From NCBI RefSeq assembly GCF_029203305.1, contig NC_089464.1, forward strand, positions 1,054,001 through 1,118,000: 64,000 bases of DNA, written 5' to 3'. This document shows, piece after piece, positions 1 to 8,415 of the stretch (positions are counted from its first letter, which is position 1; the number at the start of each line of letters is the position of its first letter). The DNA comes from Yamadazyma tenuis (taxonomy: Eukaryota > Ascomycota > Pichiomycetes > Serinales > Debaryomycetaceae). The notes under the pieces were generated by a model that made no database searches, was not told the origin of the DNA, and worked only from the letters and a program-made list of their open reading frames with translations. A program made the position numbers and the translations under genes.

Positions 1-592
1 CAGAATCTGATCCGAAGAAAAACCCGCTGACAATGCTAACTCCTTGAGCTTTCGCCCAGCTTGGGGCTGTGTCAGCTGTGTGTACACAGTGTGAAGAATG
101 TGGTACCTAATACTATCTTCGTAGCTTTGAGGATATACCACCGTCATCTCAAGGTCAGCATCTCGAACACAAACATGTCCCCCACCCGGGTAACACGTCG
201 CATTTCTTTCAATGCTATCAATGGATCATCTAAGTGCACTAGCACCAGGTGGGCGTGAGCTATGTCGAAAGCTCCATCTTAAAACGGGAGTTCATAAGCC
301 AGTCCAAGCCGGAACGAGACATTTTTCAAATTTTTGGAGTTAGCTAGTTCCCTTCCAGCATCTAGAAGTTCCTGAGTTGGTTCCACACCCACAATTGTGC
401 CTTCAGTACATACTTTGCAAGATCACAACTTATAGAACCCGGACCGCACCCCACATCAAGAACTTTGTCAGTAGGCTGAAGAATTGGAAGCATATAAGCA
501 CAGCAGGAAGCAGTGGTACTCCAGGCGTGGGTGTTGGAAACACTTTTGTCAAAACCGTGGCGGTAGTATGTTTGGTGGTTGTGTTGGGACAT
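1..592 (-). pseudogene. Eroded UbiE/COQ5-like SAM-dependent methyltransferase, cut by left edge
   Basis: Reading leftward from an ATG at 592, the first ~60 residues are a clean class I methyltransferase start, including the SAM-binding motif VLDVGCGPGSISCDLA. The frame then breaks near 405, where one missing base would turn LKA back into the expected P-E-G-T. In the next frame the sequence continues as IVGVEPTQELLDAGREL and AYELPF, hits an in-frame TAA at 279-281, and resumes as LDDPLIALKEMRRVTRVGD. A second frame break near 166 is followed by RDADLEMTVVYPQSYED and further homologous sequence to the window edge. Three independent lesions make this a pseudogene and not a sequencing slip. The order of motifs is that of fungal UbiE-like methyltransferases of about 270-290 residues. 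The missing 3' end lies outside the window. It is divergent from VPS30, with 88 bp between the start codons. Confidence 0.85.
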
Positions 593-680
593 TGCGTTTA
601 GTCGTTGCAAAAAATCAAGTGCTCGAAAAAAGATGATCGCGATAAACTTTCGCATTATCGAATACAGTTTCCACAATATC

Positions 681-2120
681 ATGTCAGAGACATTCTACTG
701 CCAGCGATGCAACAATCGTCTTCGTCTCCACGAGTCTCTTTTATCTCTCAACACTGTTCAAGTGAATCTTCTCCGAGACAAAGGAAACCCCCAATTGAAC
801 CACTACACGCGACACTCCCAAGTTCTTGACGACGCAGACGACTTGGACCCTACACAATTCATCTCTAGTGAAAAGTTACAGTTCTACAATAAGCTCAGTC
901 CAAACAAGACGGTTCCGGTGATCGAACGGAACGAATCAGCTTCTCACGATAAGCTCACATCGGTGTCGACATCGCTTACACTGAACTCGTTTGTGATGTT
1001 GAGTGAGAACAGTGATAACGAACACAATGAAGATGATGAGTTGAGTTCCAATCACCACGAAGAGGATCACGCCGACGGTCCCATTTCTTCACGCCTTCGG
1101 CTTCTCGCCAAAGTGTTTGAGCTCCTTTCGACCAGCACCGAGGTGGACCACCCTCTTTGTCAAGAGTGCCTGGCACTAGTGATTGAGAACTACAAGCACA
1201 AGTTTGATCAGAACCAAAAGGAGAAGGAGTATTATCTAAGTTTTCTCAAGAAACTAAGGGACCAGGGCGAGCTCGTTGAAGGTGCTGATATAGACCCAAA
1301 GCTCGCACAAGCCATTGAAGAGTATAGTAAACTTGAGGCACAGGAATCAACGAAGATAGCCGAACTACAGCAACTTGAGCACACCAAGACCAAGCTCGAC
1401 GAGCAGCTCCGTCAGCTACAAAAAGAGTTCGATGCTCTTCAATCCGGCGAATTGAACGAAATCTTGGCTACTCGCAACGGTCTTTCTCTCGAGTTGAATG
1501 CCAGCACAGCAAGACTTGGTCAAGCAAAAGCCCAGTACCAACACCACCTCGATCACTTGGACCGCTTGCGAAAGTTGAACATATATAGTCAGTTCTTTGA
1601 TATTTCCTGTGATGCCAGTAACCAGTTTGGCACTATCAATGGGTTCCGTTTAGGATACAGAGTCCCCTGGAGTGAAATCAATACTGCCTTGGGACAAGTC
1701 ATGTTATTGATGGTGTTTTTGGTTAAGCGGTTAAAACTCCATTTACGTGGTTACAAGTTGGTCCCCATGGGAAGCCAGAGTCAGATCATCAAATTAGTGG
1801 ATGAAGAAGACCAGACTGTCCGCAAATCCACCCTTAATCTTTACTCCTCCAATGAGTTTTCGCTAGGAAAGCTCTTCAACTTTAACAAGTTTGACGTACT
1901 GATGATAGCTCTCTTGGAGGTTTTGGAGCAGATACACCAGACACTCAAGAAACTCGATCCAGAACTCGAATTACCATACCTGATATCTCACAGAAGAGAT
2001 ACAATTGGTGGGAAGAGTATCCGGGTTACCTCCAACAGCGAATGGACAGATGGTTGCAAGTTCATGCTCACCAATCTAAGTTGGATACTTCGGTATACAT
2101 CGGCCCATACGTCTCAATGA
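681..2120 (+). CDS. VPS30: Vps30/Atg6 (Beclin 1), PI3-kinase complex subunit
   Basis: Predicted Beclin-family subunit of the Vps34 phosphatidylinositol 3-kinase complexes I and II, acting in autophagosome formation and in vacuolar protein sorting. The 479-residue product begins SETFYCQRCNNRLRLHESL, the usual Beclin N-terminus with a CxxC pair. An acidic, serine-rich linker follows, then a long charged coiled coil (about residues 170-295), then the C-terminal BARA domain starting near 313 (FGTINGFRLGYRVPW). The open frame extends 34 codons upstream, but those would start at a TTG; the ATG at 681 sits just before the conserved N-terminus and is preferred. The length is a little below S. cerevisiae Vps30 (557 aa) because the linkers are shorter. 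Its partner gene VPS34 is not in the window. Confidence 0.93.
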   Translation: MSETFYCQRCNNRLRLHESLLSLNTVQVNLLRDKGNPQLNHYTRHSQVLDDADDLDPTQFISSEKLQFYNKLSPNKTVPVIERNESASHDKLTSVSTSLTLNSFVMLSENSDNEHNEDDELSSNHHEEDHADGPISSRLRLLAKVFELLSTSTEVDHPLCQECLALVIENYKHKFDQNQKEKEYYLSFLKKLRDQGELVEGADIDPKLAQAIEEYSKLEAQESTKIAELQQLEHTKTKLDEQLRQLQKEFDALQSGELNEILATRNGLSLELNASTARLGQAKAQYQHHLDHLDRLRKLNIYSQFFDISCDASNQFGTINGFRLGYRVPWSEINTALGQVMLLMVFLVKRLKLHLRGYKLVPMGSQSQIIKLVDEEDQTVRKSTLNLYSSNEFSLGKLFNFNKFDVLMIALLEVLEQIHQTLKKLDPELELPYLISHRRDTIGGKSIRVTSNSEWTDGCKFMLTNLSWILRYTSAHTSQ

Positions 2121-2227
2121 AGCACATAGAAATGAATAACGACTCCCTTAAATGTTTCTCGCACTTTATCTCTTTGTACTCACTGTAATATTTTGCAACC
2201 AAAAAACGATAAGTCTCAGTCTCATCT

Positions 2228-3118
2228 ATGAAACTGAATAAAGCTCAAGAATTGTTAGATGGACCAAGATCCCAATTCCATCAGGAAGAGTCTCCATGCC
2301 TCCAGTCCCCAATTCACCTTTTGGACAGCGACAAAATCACTTCTAGTGATGGTGATATGTTCCCTTTTGAACTTGGTGAGTTACCACAACAATTTGACAA
2401 CAATGCTGAATATACTCCCTCAATACATCCAGATTCATTCAGTACACAGTGTATTGTCCCTGCAGTTCGTACGCATACTTCGAGGGAATTCCATAGTGCA
2501 ACATTATTACCTTGTGCCACTTTTAGTGAAAACTGGGATGTGCTCACGGTTTCATCTGCATTACTTTCCCTTCTGTCTTCATCACCTCCCAGAGTAGAGA
2601 ACTACCAGGATATGGGAAGTATTCCTGAAATGTTTCTTAGTTCACCCAACAAGCTGCTGCCTGGGCCAACTCTGGAAGCTGTTCCACTTGAGGCCGACAC
2701 CAGTGAGAGCACCCTCAAGCTCCGTTCGTCTTCACAATCAGATGATCAGTTCACCCAGGAAATAAGAAGAGATGAAGGTGCTCTCCCCAACCAGAAGTTA
2801 CCATACACGACCCGTGGTGCAATGATTCCTGTTAGTTCCAATGCCAGAAACACCAAACCTAGGAAAATTACCAATACTAGATCTAAACAAGGGTGCTGGA
2901 CGTGTCGAATTCGCCACAAAGCATGCCCCCAAGACAAGCCGGTGTGTGACCAGTGTAAGAGATTGGGGCTTAAGTGTGACTTCTCCAAAAGTAGGCCGAA
3001 ATACATGAAAAATCAGAGTTCAATCAAGGCCAAACTCGCAAAGATCAAACAAGTCACAGACAAGGCAAAACTGGATGCCTTGAAAGAGGCAGCGAAAAAA
3101 CGTAGAAGCGTAAAGTAA
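2228..3118 (+). CDS. Short Ume6/Ume7-like C-terminal zinc-cluster protein
   Basis: A 296-residue protein with its only recognisable domain at the C-terminus: a Zn2Cys6 cluster with cysteines at about 223, 226, 233, 240, 243 and 250 (GCWTCRIRHKACPQ...LGLKCDFS), followed by a basic, lysine-rich helix. A zinc cluster placed at the very C-terminus and followed by such a helix is the arrangement of the Ume6 family, which represses meiotic genes in S. cerevisiae and drives filamentation in Candida albicans. Those proteins are about 800 residues, so this one is far shorter. Residues 1-215 are low in complexity and rich in Ser, Pro and acidic residues, without a domain I know. Only 107 bp separate it from VPS30. 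Coding-like sequence continues in other frames past the stop. It could be a Ume7-type paralogue or a shortened regulator. Confidence 0.6.
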   Translation: MKLNKAQELLDGPRSQFHQEESPCLQSPIHLLDSDKITSSDGDMFPFELGELPQQFDNNAEYTPSIHPDSFSTQCIVPAVRTHTSREFHSATLLPCATFSENWDVLTVSSALLSLLSSSPPRVENYQDMGSIPEMFLSSPNKLLPGPTLEAVPLEADTSESTLKLRSSSQSDDQFTQEIRRDEGALPNQKLPYTTRGAMIPVSSNARNTKPRKITNTRSKQGCWTCRIRHKACPQDKPVCDQCKRLGLKCDFSKSRPKYMKNQSSIKAKLAKIKQVTDKAKLDALKEAAKKRRSVK

Positions 3119-3548
3119 CTCGGAAGGGGGAAGTGGTGTCAAAGCCTTTGATGAACTTGAAGGGGAAGTGTTAGTAGAAGAGAATGAGAATGGACAAGCC
3201 ACTCAATTGTTGGCTGCGAATACATAACTCAATGCGCTGTTCCTGTCAATTTCAAGGTACTGCCGACAATAAAACACAAAAGGAGTTTAGACGAATTTGC
3301 AGCAATACCAAAACCAGGTGAACCAAAGTGGAAGGCACATGGCTTAAACAACGACACTGGGCCATTTCAACATCCACATCAACAATCTTCCCCGGTTCAC
3401 ATAGTTAGTGACAAACTGAAAAGTTTGAGATTCGTCCGCCAATGGCTGTGTAGGTTATGAAACTCCTAAAAATATTCGGAACGCGATTGCTAAGGACAAA
3501 TAGTCAGAAAAAAAAACTTCTAACTGAACCTGAATTCACATTAATAAT
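3119..3548 (+). other. Gene-free stretch with coding-like debris; EMP70 promoter
   Basis: No complete gene. Two ATG-less open stretches look like eroded coding sequence. At 3114-3227, one base out of frame with the upstream zinc-cluster gene, the frame reads NSEGGSGVKAFDELEGEVLV and then an acidic Asn/Glu/Gln run up to a TAA. At 3188-3460, back in the upstream gene's frame, about 90 codons are open and include PTIKHKRSLDEFAAIPKPGE. I do not recognise a family. They may be the former 3' part of the zinc-cluster gene or a dead small gene. The last ~85 bp, with an A run at 3510-3519, would serve as the promoter of the EMP70-type gene. Confidence 0.4.
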
Positions 3549-5447
3549 ATGATTCCAAAGCTAAATCTCTGGCTGATATTAGCTGTGGTTCAGCTTATGG
3601 CAGTGGTAAGTGGATTCTACCTCCCTGGTGTTGCCCCCACTGATTACAAGAAGGGTGAATCAATTCCTCTCCTTGTTAACCACTTGACACCTTCCATGCA
3701 CCACATGTCTCAGGACTCGAAAACGTACGTTTATTCGTATGATTACTACTATCCAAAGTTTCACTTCTGTCCTCCCGCCAATGGACCGCAAAAGCAACTG
3801 GAAAGCTTAGGCTCAATTATATTTGGGGACAGAATATTCAACTCACCATTCGAGATCAAAATGCTTGAAGATAAGCAGTGTCAGCGTCTTTGTCGAAGCA
3901 CCTATTCGAAGGAAGATTCTCTTTTTGTTAACAGAAACATCCGTGCTGGCTACTCTCACAATTGGATCATCGATGGGCTACCAGCTGCTCATCTTGTTCA
4001 AGAATCTCGAACCAAGACCAATTATTATGGTTTAGGATTCAGTATTGGTGAGGTGGATCAATCAAGCTTCGCTCATTTCTATAACCATTTCTCGATTCAA
4101 TTAGAGTACCATAAACGGGATGAACACACGTATAGAGTGGTTGGTTTCACCGTTTCTCCTCTGTCTTTGGATAGAAGAAACGTCGATGGTGCCAGTGATG
4201 CTGATACTTACTGTTCTTTGGATTTACCACCTATCACATTGAAGAAAGGGGAAGAAACTCAACTTGACTTCACTTATGATGTCAAATTTGTGGCAAGCGA
4301 TAAAGCTTGGGCTACTAGATGGGATAAATATTTACACGTTTATGACCCAAAGATCCAATGGTTTTCCCTCGTGAACTTCTCATTGATTGTTGTGGTATTG
4401 GGCATTGCTATGGCCAACATTTTGTTGAGGACTTTGAAGAATGATATTATGAAATACAACGAAGTCAACTTGGACAATGAAATCAGCGACGAAAGTGGTT
4501 GGAAATTAGTCCATGGTGACGTTTTCCGTCCTCCTCGTTACAAGCTTATCTTCTCCGTGCTTGTGGGTTCAGGTATCCAAATCTTCCTTATGACTTTAGT
4601 CACCATTGTGTTTGCATTGTTTGGTGTATTGTCCCCCTCCAATAGAGGTAGCTTGTCTACCTTTATGTTTATCTTGTACATTTTTTTCAGTGCAGTGTCA
4701 TCATTCGTCCTGAGTTACTTGTACAGATTCTTTGGAGGCGAAGAATGGAAGATGAACATTCTCCTTAACCCACTTTTGGTGCCTGGCTCATTATTCCTGT
4801 TGTTCGTTTTGCTTAACTTCTTCCTTGTTTTCGTGAACTCATCTGGAGCTATTCCAATTGGCACGATGTTGGCAATTGTGGTCATTTGGTTTGTTATATC
4901 TATTCCTTTGGCAGTGGTGGGATCTTTACTTTCTTACAAGAGACCAATGGTTACGATTCCCGTTAAAACCAACCAAATCCCAAGACAAATTCCTCCTCAA
5001 CCATGGTATTTGAAACAAATCCCTATCATGTTGATTAGTGGTATTTTCCCCTTTGGATCGATTGCGGTTGAAATGTACTTCATCTATACTTCCATTTGGT
5101 TCAACAGAATCTTCTATATGTTTGGGTTCTTATTCTTCTGTTTCGTGTTAATGATTATGACCACATCATTAATCTCGGTATTGATGATCTACTACTTGTT
5201 GTGTTCAGAAAATTACCAATGGCATTGGAAGTCGATGTTTATTGGTGGGGGATGTGCCGTTTATGTGTTGTTGCATTCCTTATTCTTGGTTACAGGGCAA
5301 AATTTGGGTAATTTCACATCTATCGTGTTATACTTTGGCTACTCTTTGGTTATCTCATTGTTAGTTTTCCTTTGTTGTGGAGCAGTGGGATTTGTCTCGT
5401 GTTTTGTATTTATCAGAAGGATTTATTCCCAAATCAAGATTGACTAA
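3549..5447 (+). CDS. EMP70: Nine-transmembrane endosomal protein, Emp70/Tmn2 type (TM9SF)
   Basis: Member of the TM9 superfamily of Golgi/endosomal membrane proteins, linked in yeast to vacuolar sorting, copper homeostasis and adhesion. A cleavable signal peptide (residues 1-22, ending VVSG) precedes the family's luminal domain, which opens FYLPGVAPTDYKKGESIPLL and carries SLGSIIFGDRIFNSPF and the conserved IDGLPAA. About nine membrane segments follow from residue ~275 to the C-terminus. The terminal residues KID do not match a classic KKXX signal, as expected for this family, which uses a KxD/E COPI/Golgi retention motif. At 632 residues it is slightly shorter than S. cerevisiae Emp70 (667) and Tmn2 (672); I cannot tell which of the two is closer. 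It converges with the Rgt1-like gene, with 85 bp between stops. Confidence 0.9.
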   Translation: MIPKLNLWLILAVVQLMAVVSGFYLPGVAPTDYKKGESIPLLVNHLTPSMHHMSQDSKTYVYSYDYYYPKFHFCPPANGPQKQLESLGSIIFGDRIFNSPFEIKMLEDKQCQRLCRSTYSKEDSLFVNRNIRAGYSHNWIIDGLPAAHLVQESRTKTNYYGLGFSIGEVDQSSFAHFYNHFSIQLEYHKRDEHTYRVVGFTVSPLSLDRRNVDGASDADTYCSLDLPPITLKKGEETQLDFTYDVKFVASDKAWATRWDKYLHVYDPKIQWFSLVNFSLIVVVLGIAMANILLRTLKNDIMKYNEVNLDNEISDESGWKLVHGDVFRPPRYKLIFSVLVGSGIQIFLMTLVTIVFALFGVLSPSNRGSLSTFMFILYIFFSAVSSFVLSYLYRFFGGEEWKMNILLNPLLVPGSLFLLFVLLNFFLVFVNSSGAIPIGTMLAIVVIWFVISIPLAVVGSLLSYKRPMVTIPVKTNQIPRQIPPQPWYLKQIPIMLISGIFPFGSIAVEMYFIYTSIWFNRIFYMFGFLFFCFVLMIMTTSLISVLMIYYLLCSENYQWHWKSMFIGGGCAVYVLLHSLFLVTGQNLGNFTSIVLYFGYSLVISLLVFLCCGAVGFVSCFVFIRRIYSQIKID

Positions 5448-5532
5448 TTAATAGTCTAATTGTACATTTATCCCTCCTTTAAGTAGATTCTATTTGTAGT
5501 ATACACATGCGTATCAAAGCAAATGCTATTGA

Positions 5533-7917
5533 TTAGAGCCATCCGTCAACGTCTTCACGTTCAACAAATGGTAAAATTGATGAAAAAAGATCATATTTCC
5601 AGCCCATCAAGTTATTGGAACTATTAGGTGCTAAAGTTGGAAAGTTGAAGTTCATAGCGAAGCCTGACACCTTGTTCTTAATCAAATTAAGCGAACTGGT
5701 GGAGAGCACGTTCATGTTTAGGCTCAAGATGACATTTAAGTTGTTGAAACAGCTGAGTAAATCGCTATTGATCTTATAGATTCGATGGTAAAGATCTCCC
5801 AGGACCAGTTGAACCAAAGAATCAATAACCAATTTGCACAACTTAATCAACTTGAAAATTTGATTAATGGAGATGTTCAAGACCGGTTGGACCAACTCAA
5901 ATTTGTTAATGCTTTTATTGATGAAATCGGTGATAGAGGTCAAATTGGTGGTCAATGTTTTAATTAACCGCACAAGTTTAAGAATGTGATCATTCAAAAC
6001 CTCTTGACATTCTTCGTTTGAAGATGAGCTTGAAACGAACGAATCTGACCTGAAAAGGGTTGCGATCTCAATAAGGAAATTTATCAGTTCATATTTTGAT
6101 TTAACGAGTTTCAAAAACAACGTATGGTAATTCAGATGGTAGTTAAAGTTGAAAGCTTCGTTAAAACGACCCCAAATATCCGAAGATAACTTAAAGTCTT
6201 TACCGGTCTTGAAGATGATTTTATCACGGTTCTCAAGTAAGTCCGCCATGAGGTCCACCAGCTGAAAGAGTGGTCGATTGGAGACATCGGCCGGAATCAA
6301 AAGCGAAAGGTTAGACACTAATGGACCGTAATTCTGTGGAGGTACAAGGGTTTTGATTCCAAAGCTGAGGGCATAGAATTGGTCCATTACCACGAGACAC
6401 AAATACAACTTTGGCAAGTAAAGTTTGATATTATCGACTGCCCCAGGATCAAAAGAATTAATGGAGGTGGTGGCCACCAAGTCGTTGAAATTCTCAAGGA
6501 TCTTGAAGTCGTTGAACACCGAGAGGGTCATCAGCAAACTAAGAGAATAGATATTCCCCGAAAGGAGCACCAGGTAATTCACCAAAATAAGCAGGGAGAA
6601 GAATAACACAAGCACATTGTCATGGAGTTGAATGCCAAAATTGCTGAACGGGTAAATTGATGATATCTTATACACAAGGTTGATTGTATCATTGATGGAC
6701 ACAAACTGATAATTGATGAGTTGATGAATGGCCTGGGCGAAAAGACTGATTACGGGGTCGTCTTGTTTGACGTTCACAGCATAAGACTCGACCACCTGAA
6801 GTATATAGGTCTCGTTAAATGGTAAAATAGGGAATGGGGGATGGAATTTGGCGTAGTAGGTCTTGATATCTTGGTCAAGCCCTGCGGGGACAGTGCGGGC
6901 CGGCAGCGGTGGTGTGTAGGGTGAATTCAATGGAGGCATAATGGGGTGAGAATTAGAACGGGCATGGAACTGTTGGACGGGTGGGAGCGACGCGGTGGGC
7001 GAATTGGTGCCATTGGCCAAGTTGACCTTGAGGATACGACCGTTTAAGCTCAGAAGACTCAGGACCGAGTTGCGGGGCGACAACAGGGCCGAGGAGCGGC
7101 GCAGGTGGCGGTACGACAGGGCCGAGTAGAAGTCGTCGTCCAGGTCCAGTACCATCAGAGCGTCGGTGGCATTAATGCTAGGGAGGCGCGAGCGCTGGCC
7201 GGAGCCCAGCACCAGCGAGAGCAGCAGTGCCGCCAGGTCAACAGAGCCCCGGCGCGACAGCAGCAGCAGGAGATTCTGGTGGTGGCCAGTTCCCTGGGGC
7301 ATTTCGTAGGGCACCTTCCAGAAGGGGCCCAGGGCGAGGCCCTGGGGCGGTGTGCTGGAGAGAGGCGAGTGCGAGAGCGGCGTGTTCACGGTGGGGAGGG
7401 CAGCACCGCTATTCGCCAGCCCTAAGGGCGGGAGCACTATGCGGTTCCGCGTGAGCTTTGTTTCCGCTCGCTCTTCCAAGTCTCGAATGTATCCCTTCGA
7501 GGGACCTCGTTTTAGTGGCACCCGTGAAAACGTACACTCATCCTGGTTTTTCGAGCAGTTTGTACATATTTGGGTCACTTTTTGAAGCAGGGTTGAGTAT
7601 TGGGCATTACACTTGATCTTCTTACGACGGCAGGCGTCACAGGCTCTTGAGACTTTTGACCGTTTGCGCAGTTGATTCCCGGTGACATGCACAAATGGCT
7701 TGGGCGAGCCGGGAGGGAAGTCGGGCGAGCCGTTGGCGTCGGCGGTTGCGTCAGCGGTGGCATCGGCGCCATGGGTGTTCAGGGATGGGGCTGGATATGG
7801 CGAATCGTCAGTGGTTCGTGGTGGTAGGTGTTCGGAAGAAGAAGGCAGGAGCTTAATTTTGGAGTCTGCTTGGGGCTCCAGTATGCGCTCCAGTTTGAGC
7901 GCAACCTGCAGCGTCAT
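5533..7917 (-). CDS. RGT1: Rgt1-like Zn2Cys6 transcription factor
   Basis: A 794-residue fungal zinc-cluster factor. The cluster lies near the N-terminus (cysteines about 93, 96, 103, 118, 121, 128), with a long loop between the third and fourth cysteines. It is followed directly by FSRVPLKRGPSKGYIRDLE, the signature of the Rgt1/Eds1 group, whose members control hexose-transporter and related genes. Before the cluster there is a Pro/Ser-rich leader with an Ala-Asp-Ala-Thr repeat. Residues ~340-790 form the mostly helical, Leu/Asn-rich region seen in Rgt1. The frame extends to a TTG at 7923; the ATG at 7917 is used. The part encoding residues ~160-360 is notably GC-rich compared with the AT-rich 3' half. 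A related alternative is another CTG-clade regulator sharing the RVPLKRGPSKGY linker. Confidence 0.62.
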   Translation of the reverse strand: MTLQVALKLERILEPQADSKIKLLPSSSEHLPPRTTDDSPYPAPSLNTHGADATADATADANGSPDFPPGSPKPFVHVTGNQLRKRSKVSRACDACRRKKIKCNAQYSTLLQKVTQICTNCSKNQDECTFSRVPLKRGPSKGYIRDLEERAETKLTRNRIVLPPLGLANSGAALPTVNTPLSHSPLSSTPPQGLALGPFWKVPYEMPQGTGHHQNLLLLLSRRGSVDLAALLLSLVLGSGQRSRLPSINATDALMVLDLDDDFYSALSYRHLRRSSALLSPRNSVLSLLSLNGRILKVNLANGTNSPTASLPPVQQFHARSNSHPIMPPLNSPYTPPLPARTVPAGLDQDIKTYYAKFHPPFPILPFNETYILQVVESYAVNVKQDDPVISLFAQAIHQLINYQFVSINDTINLVYKISSIYPFSNFGIQLHDNVLVLFFSLLILVNYLVLLSGNIYSLSLLMTLSVFNDFKILENFNDLVATTSINSFDPGAVDNIKLYLPKLYLCLVVMDQFYALSFGIKTLVPPQNYGPLVSNLSLLIPADVSNRPLFQLVDLMADLLENRDKIIFKTGKDFKLSSDIWGRFNEAFNFNYHLNYHTLFLKLVKSKYELINFLIEIATLFRSDSFVSSSSSNEECQEVLNDHILKLVRLIKTLTTNLTSITDFINKSINKFELVQPVLNISINQIFKLIKLCKLVIDSLVQLVLGDLYHRIYKINSDLLSCFNNLNVILSLNMNVLSTSSLNLIKNKVSGFAMNFNFPTLAPNSSNNLMGWKYDLFSSILPFVEREDVDGWL

Positions 7918-8415
7918 GGGCAATTCACAAATAAATTAGGGGTAGGTACCGATGGGGTAAGAAGAAAAGGTGGTAAAAGTTTTTGAGGATTTTTCCAGGT
8001 TTCTGGGGAATCCAACAACAGGGCCACGGAAAAACTTTTGGGGGAACTCCACACTGGGGAAGATGGGATTGTGCGCGGGCTGGTGGGGGACTTGTACCCC
8101 CATGATCGGATTAGTGCGGGTTCGCGGCGGTTGGTGCACAGATCCATATTTGCCAATTGCCCATTTTCGCGAGAAGAAGCCCTCGGTGCCGGAAAAATTC
8201 AAGGTTACTGAGGCAACGGTCCCGGTACCAACCGGAGAACTGCTACAGTAGGGGTGAGAGGGGTAGGTGAATGTGATATTCGTACGTGGCGCAACTAGTT
8301 GGGAGGTATTGTCACGTGAGCCCCATCGCCACCCGCGAATCGCTAAATATATCGCTTGGGATAACACCGGTAAAAATATCGCTGTAACTGGCTGTGGCGG
8401 GCTCCCGTTTGGGTC
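7918..8415. other. Intergenic region, promoter of the Rgt1-like gene
   Basis: No supported gene. The segment is the 5' region of the Rgt1-like gene and the 3' flank of the Arg81-like gene, both on the minus strand. It contains a palindromic TCACGTGA at 8312-8319, a Cbf1-type E-box, and several G/C runs of 4-5 bases. Long open frames on both strands here have no Met start with family resemblance, so I leave them out. Confidence 0.5.

Noticed and set aside
7936..8367. 143-codon minus-strand open frame between two zinc-cluster genes
   Set aside because: It starts at a CTG or similar in the promoter of the Rgt1-like gene, has no domain, and the opposite strand is equally open; composition effect.
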